Shown one piece after another: positions 6,017 through 10,607 of a stretch of DNA of 10,607 bases. A program made the translations under genes and the position numbers. This DNA comes from Selenomonas sp. (GTDB lineage Bacteria > Bacillota > Negativicutes > Selenomonadales > Selenomonadaceae). The notes under the pieces are model-generated. The model was not told the DNA's origin, searched no databases, and saw only the letters and a list, made by a program, of their open reading frames with translations. The stretch lies in the NCBI GenBank assembly GCA_003518745.1, contig DOYB01000121.1:1-10607 (forward strand). Direction: 5' to 3'. Positions within the stretch are counted from its first letter, which is position 1, and each line of letters opens with the position of its first letter.

Positions 6017-7051
6017 ATGAAGGTCAGTGTTTTAGGTGCAACGGGATATGCGGGAGCAGAACTTCTGAGAATCCTTTATCAGCACCCTCAGGCTGAGGTT
6101 GTGCATATTACATCCGAAAGCCACACTGGAGAGAGAATCGATGATATCTATCCGCATTTGCGGGGAATGTATTCCCTTGAACTGGAAAGCATGAATGAGA
6201 TCGTTCGCATCGGTGAGGACAGTGATTTTGTTTTTATCTGCCTGCCCCATGGTCACGCTATGGAAGCAGGGAAGGCGCTCGCGAAGCTTCCGGTTCGTAT
6301 TATCGACCTTGGTGCCGATTACAGGTTCAGCGATATTACGGTGTATGAGACCTGGTACAAGGTGACCCATACCCACAGGGACGCGGAGAGGGTCTATGGA
6401 CTGGCCGAGCTTTACAGGGATGAGATTAAGGAGGCGAAGATTATAGGAAATGCGGGCTGTTTCACCACGGCAAGCATTCTGGCTTTGGCTCCTTTGGCAA
6501 AGCATCGTCTTATAGATTTGAACACGATTGTTATCGATGCCAAGTCCGGCGTGTCCGGCGCGGGTCGTTCGCCAAAGCAGGGCAACCATTTCCCTGAGCT
6601 CTATGACAGCTTCAAGGCATATAATGTGGCTCATCATCGCCATACTCCCGAGATCGAGCAGGCATTGGAGGATATTTCAGGTGAGAAACTGGTACTTAAC
6701 TTCACTCCTCATCTGGTGCCTATGTCCAGGGGAATCCTGGCCACCTCGTATGCCAGCTTGAAGGCAGGAACCACGGGGGAGATGGTGGACGCGGCATATT
6801 CCAAGATGTATGGGAATGAGCACTTCATACGGCTTCTTGGCAGGGGAGGCTATCCCTCCACCAAAGAGGTTCGCGGGTCGAATTTCTGCGATATAGCATG
6901 GCACATCGATGACAGGACAGGCAGAGTCATTGTCCTGTCGGCAATAGATAATCTGGTCAAGGGGGCCGCCGGTCAGGCTGTGCAGAACTTCAACATTGCC
7001 TGCGGCATTGATGAGAAGACCGGATTGGATGTAGTCCCGATGTATCCATGA
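6017..7051 (+). CDS. argC: N-acetyl-gamma-glutamyl-phosphate reductase
   Basis: NADPH-dependent cytoplasmic enzyme that reduces N-acetylglutamyl phosphate to the semialdehyde, the third step of arginine/ornithine synthesis. The 344-aa length matches the family (about 345). The Rossmann motif GATGYAGAEL starts at G7. The catalytic cysteine is C148 in GNAGCFTT, and the conserved histidine region is HHRHTPEIEQ (206 onward). Further family landmarks are LPHGHAMEAG, LGADYRF and FTPHLVPMSRGI. The active-site context departs from the usual NPGCYPT: the proline before Gly-Cys is alanine and the second residue after Cys is threonine. The enzyme otherwise looks intact. It begins the run argC-argJ-thrC, with argJ 28 nt downstream. 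Confidence 0.97.
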   Translation: MKVSVLGATGYAGAELLRILYQHPQAEVVHITSESHTGERIDDIYPHLRGMYSLELESMNEIVRIGEDSDFVFICLPHGHAMEAGKALAKLPVRIIDLGADYRFSDITVYETWYKVTHTHRDAERVYGLAELYRDEIKEAKIIGNAGCFTTASILALAPLAKHRLIDLNTIVIDAKSGVSGAGRSPKQGNHFPELYDSFKAYNVAHHRHTPEIEQALEDISGEKLVLNFTPHLVPMSRGILATSYASLKAGTTGEMVDAAYSKMYGNEHFIRLLGRGGYPSTKEVRGSNFCDIAWHIDDRTGRVIVLSAIDNLVKGAAGQAVQNFNIACGIDEKTGLDVVPMYP

Positions 7052-7079
7052 TCAAGTAATTCAATATGGAGGTTTTCAC

Positions 7080-8291
7080 ATGTTTTCTGAAAAAAATGCC
7101 AGAGCCGGTGTAGCATATCCCCAAGGCTTTACAGCCGCGGGGGTAAGGGCCGGTATAAAGAAGAGCGGCAATCTTGATGTGGCTGTTATCTACACGGAGA
7201 AAGAGGCGGCGGTCGCGGGGGTATTTACCCAGAACGCGGTGGCGGCCGCTCCGGTTTATGTTTCAAAGGATACTGTTAAGCATGGCATTGCTCACGCGGT
7301 TGTGGCTAACGCAGGCTGCGCCAATGCCTGTACCGGTGAGCAGGGGGATAAGGATGCCCGCCGGATGGCAGCAATAGCCGCGAATGAGCTGGGCTGCAAG
7401 GCGGAGGAGGTGTTGGTTGCTTCCACCGGCGTAATTGGCGTTACCTTGCCCATGGACAAGATGGAAAAGGGCATCAAGCAGGCAGTTGCCGAGCTTTCCG
7501 GGGAAGGCAGCCAGAATGCGGGCAACGCTATTATTACCACGGACACTTATTCCAAGGCCTGCGCTACAGAGGTTGAAATTGGAGGCAAGACGGTGCGCTT
7601 TGGCGCTATTGCCAAGGGCTCCGGAATGATTCAGCCCAACATGGCAACAATGCTTTGCTTCATCACCACTGACGCGGCTATTTCACAGCCGCTTCTTCAG
7701 GAGGCTCTTTCCGATATCGTTGAGGTTTCCTTCAACATGATTTCCGTTGATGGTGACATGAGTACCAACGACATGGTGACAGTAATGGCAAACGGCGCTG
7801 CCGGCAATGCGGAGATCACTGAGAAGAATGGGGACTATGAGAAGTTCCACGCTGTACTCCTTGACATTTGCCAGGGAATGGCTCAGCGAATCGCGGCTGA
7901 CGGCGAGGGGGCAACGAAATTCCTCACTATTAACGTCAAGGGTACGGCCTCCTTCGCGGACGCAAAGACCATCGGCATGAGTGTCGCGAAATCTCCTCTG
8001 GTCAAGACCGCCTTCTTTGGCCAGGATCCCAACTGGGGCCGCGTGATTTGCGCGGTTGGCTATGCGGGAGTCCCCATGGATCCGCAGAAGACCGTGGTGA
8101 AGTTCGGCGGCGTGCCGGTATATGCCCATGGGGTAGGCGCTGAGCATGATGAGGAAGCTCTCAGGAAGGTAATGGCTGAGCATGATATCGTTATCGACAT
8201 CGATATGGGCAATGGCGATGGAGAAGCAACGGTATGGACCTGCGACTTTTCCTATGAGTATGTGAAGATAAACGGGGAGTATCATACCTAA
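7080..8291 (+). CDS. argJ: Bifunctional glutamate N-acetyltransferase / ornithine acetyltransferase
   Basis: Enzyme of the acetyl cycle of arginine synthesis. It moves the acetyl group from N-acetylornithine to glutamate and, in bifunctional forms, also makes acetylglutamate from acetyl-CoA. The 403-aa precursor cleaves itself into alpha and beta chains. The cleavage motif is KGSGMIQPNMATML, with the cut expected between A189 and T190, which makes T190 the nucleophile of the beta chain. Other landmarks are GYAGVPMDP, FFGQDPNWGRV and ANAGCANACTG. TGGAGG at 7067-7072 is 7 nt before the ATG. Whether it is mono- or bifunctional cannot be told from sequence alone, and no argA is present in the window. 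Seven A residues at codons 4-6 are a mild oddity. The next gene is thrC, not argB. Confidence 0.96.
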   Translation: MFSEKNARAGVAYPQGFTAAGVRAGIKKSGNLDVAVIYTEKEAAVAGVFTQNAVAAAPVYVSKDTVKHGIAHAVVANAGCANACTGEQGDKDARRMAAIAANELGCKAEEVLVASTGVIGVTLPMDKMEKGIKQAVAELSGEGSQNAGNAIITTDTYSKACATEVEIGGKTVRFGAIAKGSGMIQPNMATMLCFITTDAAISQPLLQEALSDIVEVSFNMISVDGDMSTNDMVTVMANGAAGNAEITEKNGDYEKFHAVLLDICQGMAQRIAADGEGATKFLTINVKGTASFADAKTIGMSVAKSPLVKTAFFGQDPNWGRVICAVGYAGVPMDPQKTVVKFGGVPVYAHGVGAEHDEEALRKVMAEHDIVIDIDMGNGDGEATVWTCDFSYEYVKINGEYHT

Positions 8292-8310
8292 CTAAACTCT
8301 GCTTTTGACA

Positions 8311-8317
8311 AGAGGAG
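8311..8317 (+). promoter_or_regulatory. Ribosome binding site that fixes the thrC TTG start
   Basis: AGAGGAG lies 9 nt before TTG 8327. The resulting N-terminus MKYISTRG is that of ThrC proteins, which supports the unusual start codon. Confidence 0.8.
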
Positions 8318-8326
8318 CGAAATAAT

Positions 8327-9826
8327 TTGAAATATATAAGCACCAGAGGCTCCGGAGAGAGCCTGACTTCAGCGGAGGCAATCATTCGCGGGCTGGCCGG
8401 AGATGGAGGGCTCTTTGTGCCTTCCATGATATCTAAGCTTCCGCTGAACTTCATAGAGCGGTTTGGAAAGATTTCCTATGAGGAAAGGGCTGAGGGGATA
8501 CTCAGCCTGTTCCTTTCCGACTACACCACAGAGGAATTGGTGGATTGTGTTGAAAAGGCCTATGGCGGTGACAAGTTTGATGACAAGCGCCGCGCGCCCT
8601 TGAAAGCTGTGGGGGATTTCTCGGTGCTGGAGCTTTGGCACGGCCCCACCAGCGCGTTCAAGGATATGGCATTGCAGCTTTTGCCTCAGCTTTTGCGTAC
8701 AGCTCTTGTCAAAACAGGTGAAGACAGGGAAATCCTCATTCTTGTGGCCACCTCCGGAGATACGGGCAAGGCAGCGTTGGAGGGGTTCTGCGATGTGGAT
8801 CAGGTTCGTATAATGGTCTTTTATCCTGATGGCGGCGTAAGCCGCATACAGCGCTTGCAGATGCTGACGCAGAAGGGGCGTAATGTTAACGTCACTGCGG
8901 TGCGTGGCAACTTCGATGATGCCCAGAGCGGAGTAAAGGCCATTTTTGGTGATGAGGAATTCGGCAGAAAGCTGGCAAAGGCAGGCGTGAAGCTTTCCTC
9001 TGCCAACTCCATTAACTGGGGCAGGCTTGTGCCTCAGATTGTCTACTATTTCAGCGCTTATGCGGATTTGCTGGAGCAGGGCAGGATAGAGCCGGGGGAC
9101 GAGGTGGACTTCTGCGTTCCTACGGGAAATTTCGGGGATATACTGGCGGCCTATTATGCCAAGCTGATGGGCCTGCCGGTACATAAGCTGATTTGCGCTT
9201 CGAACTGCAATAATGTATTGACTGATTTCCTGCGCACCGGTATTTATAATCGTAAGCGCGAGTTCCACAAGACCATTTCTCCATCAATGGATATACTGAT
9301 TTCCAGCAATCTGGAGAGACTGCTGTATCATATTACGGAGGATACGGCTCAAGTCAAAGCATGGATGGAGGAGCTTTCCGACAAGGGAAGCTACAATGTG
9401 GGCAAAGAGGTACTGGAGGAGATTCAGAAGGTCTTCTGGGCCGGCTGGACTGATGAGGACGCTACCAAGTCAACTATAAGCAGGGTTTTCAAGGACTTTA
9501 ATTATGCCCTTGATACGCATACCGCGGTGGCCTGGGATGTGGCTGAACAGTACGTGAAGGAGACCGGTGACAAGCATGTAATGGTCGTGGTTTCCACAGC
9601 GAGCCCATATAAGTTCAACGCAAGCGTCTTGGAAGCTATGGGCGAGAAGACTGAAGGCATGGATGAGTTCGCGATGCTGGACTGCTTGAATAAAAAGAGC
9701 GGCCAGCCGATTCCGAAGGGCCTTGACAGCCTCAGGAACGCGAAGGTGATACATCAGGATGTGTGCGACAAGGACGAGATGGAAGAATTCGTCTATGAAT
9801 TCGCCACGAAGAGGGTTTCTGGGTAA
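8327..9826 (+). CDS. thrC: Threonine synthase
   Basis: PLP enzyme that converts O-phosphohomoserine to threonine and phosphate, the last step of threonine synthesis. The N-terminus MKYISTRGSGESLTSAEAII..GDGGLFVP is typical. The PLP lysine is K112 in HGPTSAFKDMALQLLP. The phosphate-binding and substrate regions show ATSGDTGKAALEGF, SANSINWGRLVPQIVYYFSAY and PTGNFGDILAAYYAK. At 499 aa it belongs to the long class of the family (the B. subtilis type is about 350 aa, E. coli 428 aa). Translation starts with TTG. It lies 35 nt after argJ and 17 nt before the CoA-ligase gene, so co-transcription from the argC promoter is likely. No hom or thrB is adjacent in the window. Confidence 0.97.
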   Translation: MKYISTRGSGESLTSAEAIIRGLAGDGGLFVPSMISKLPLNFIERFGKISYEERAEGILSLFLSDYTTEELVDCVEKAYGGDKFDDKRRAPLKAVGDFSVLELWHGPTSAFKDMALQLLPQLLRTALVKTGEDREILILVATSGDTGKAALEGFCDVDQVRIMVFYPDGGVSRIQRLQMLTQKGRNVNVTAVRGNFDDAQSGVKAIFGDEEFGRKLAKAGVKLSSANSINWGRLVPQIVYYFSAYADLLEQGRIEPGDEVDFCVPTGNFGDILAAYYAKLMGLPVHKLICASNCNNVLTDFLRTGIYNRKREFHKTISPSMDILISSNLERLLYHITEDTAQVKAWMEELSDKGSYNVGKEVLEEIQKVFWAGWTDEDATKSTISRVFKDFNYALDTHTAVAWDVAEQYVKETGDKHVMVVVSTASPYKFNASVLEAMGEKTEGMDEFAMLDCLNKKSGQPIPKGLDSLRNAKVIHQDVCDKDEMEEFVYEFATKRVSG

Positions 9827-9843
9827 GGAAAAGGGGCAAATAC

Positions 9844-10607
9844 ATGGATAGGTATTTTCAGCAGGAAATCGAGTGCGCGCCAATCGAACAGATAAGGGCC
9901 ATGCAGAATGAGAAGCTTTTGAAGCAGGTGCGGCATGTTTGGGACAATGTCCCGTACTATAGGAAGAAGATGGAGGATAAGGGGGTTAGGCCTGAGGATA
10001 TAAAATCTACGGCAGACCTCTGCAAGCTTCCCTTCCTGTCCAAGAACGATTTGAGGATTGCCTATCCCTATGGGCTTTTGGCAGTTCCACTCAAGGATTG
10101 CGTGAGGATTCATTCCACTTCCGGAACCACCGGTAAGAGGGTTATTGCCTTCTATACTCAGGAGGATATCGATATGTGGAATGATTGTACTGCCCGCGCT
10201 ATTGTGGCAGCGGGCGGAACAAAGGATGATGTTTGCCAGGTTTCCTACGGCTATGGCCTTTTCACCGGCGGCGCTGGCGTGGACGGCGGCTCCCATAGGG
10301 TGGGGTGCTTGACGGTTCCGGCCAGCTCCGGAAATACTGAGCGGCAGATTATGTTCATCATGGACCTTCAGGCCACGATACTCTGCTGCACGCCAAGCTA
10401 TGCCGCGTACCTTGCCGAATCCATGAAGGAAATGGGCTACGGTCCCGATGATATTCCATTGAAAATCGGTATCTTTGGCGCCGAGGCATGGTCTGAGGAG
10501 ATGCGCCATGACATTGAGAAGACCCTTGGCATAAAGGCATATGATATATATGGTCTCACTGAGCTTTCAGGCCCGGGAGTTGCCTTTGAGTGCTCGGCGC
10601 AGCAGGG
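9844..10607 (+). CDS. paaK: Phenylacetate-CoA ligase family protein, 3'-truncated by window edge
   Basis: Adenylate-forming enzyme that activates phenylacetate or a related aryl acid to its CoA thioester with ATP. The frame is open from ATG 9844 to the window end (254 codons, family length about 430 aa), so more than a third is missing. Visible features are an N-terminal helix region with VRHVWDNVPYYRKKM (about 30-44) and LPFLSKNDLR, both usual in PaaK, then the P-loop STSGTTGK at 91-98, SYGYGLFTGGAGVDGG, and the adenylate motif YGLTELSGPG from Y236. AAGGGG at 9831-9836 is 7 nt before the start. In anaerobes PaaK homologues often accompany indolepyruvate:ferredoxin oxidoreductase and amino-acid metabolism (family knowledge), but the downstream gene is not visible. 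Exact substrate is uncertain. Confidence 0.92.
   Translation, partial: MDRYFQQEIECAPIEQIRAMQNEKLLKQVRHVWDNVPYYRKKMEDKGVRPEDIKSTADLCKLPFLSKNDLRIAYPYGLLAVPLKDCVRIHSTSGTTGKRVIAFYTQEDIDMWNDCTARAIVAAGGTKDDVCQVSYGYGLFTGGAGVDGGSHRVGCLTVPASSGNTERQIMFIMDLQATILCCTPSYAAYLAESMKEMGYGPDDIPLKIGIFGAEAWSEEMRHDIEKTLGIKAYDIYGLTELSGPGVAFECSAQQ

Noticed and set aside
6032..6643. Open frame of 203 codons on the - strand opposite argC
   Set aside because: Shadow of argC with no recognisable protein pattern.
7683..8285. Open frame of 200 codons on the - strand opposite argJ
   Set aside because: Shadow of argJ with no recognisable protein pattern.
8305..8333. Perfect TTGACA (8305-8310) before thrC as a promoter
   Set aside because: The only -10 at suitable spacing (TGAAAT 8328-8333) would start transcription inside thrC, after its well-supported TTG start, so it could not express the gene.
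8369..9268. Open frame of 299 codons on the - strand opposite thrC
   Set aside because: It is fully antisense to a certain gene, has no family-like motifs, and similar long antisense frames occur opposite other genes here, as expected from codon bias.
9793..10509. Open frame of 238 codons on the - strand at the window end
   Set aside because: It overlaps the end of thrC and the paaK gene, whose product has clear motifs in the + strand frame; the antisense translation has no recognisable features.

Overview
This window is ordinary, tightly packed bacterial chromosome. All genes lie on the + strand and there is no sign of mobile DNA, CRISPR, tRNA or rRNA. Eleven protein genes are supported, two of them cut by the window edges. 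The organism is probably a Bacillota (Firmicutes) member. The order ftsQ/divIB, DUF881 (YlxW/YlxX type), small basic protein, ftsZ is a Gram-positive-lineage arrangement known from Bacillus subtilis. Strong AGGAGG-type ribosome sites, TTG and GTG starts and a roughly balanced base composition fit a Negativicutes (Selenomonas-like) or clostridial relative. The class-level call is inference only.

Region 1 (about 1-3942) is a division and cell-wall (dcw) block: murC (3' part), ddl, ftsQ, a DUF881 membrane protein and the small basic protein gene. MurC adds L-Ala to UDP-MurNAc, Ddl makes the D-Ala-D-Ala dipeptide of the same precursor, and FtsQ belongs to the divisome that uses it. The last three genes are 12 nt apart or overlap by 4 nt and are surely co-transcribed. 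A good sigma-A-type promoter overlaps the murC stop codon. A strong hairpin with a competing alternative hairpin lies between ddl and ftsQ.

Region 2 (about 3943-5338) is ftsZ with its own signals: an 11-bp perfect inverted repeat, two tandem promoter candidates offset by one helical turn, an AGGAGG-directed GTG start and a clean intrinsic terminator. ftsA is not between the small basic protein gene and ftsZ. The FtsZ linker carries a short tandem Gly-Met-Gln repeat.

Region 3 (5339-5842) is one unrecognised secreted protein of 167 aa that seems to be built from two similar halves, each ending in a cysteine.

Region 4 (about 5930 to the window end) is a biosynthetic run: argC, argJ (arginine), thrC (threonine) and the 5' part of a phenylacetate-CoA ligase gene. 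Gaps of 17-35 nt and a single recognisable promoter before argC suggest one operon. The usual argB/argD partners do not follow argJ here.

I found no clearly new biological system. The points most worth a second look are the possible attenuator between ddl and ftsQ, the operator-like repeat before ftsZ, the duplicated secreted protein, the FtsZ linker repeat and the altered active-site context of ArgC.
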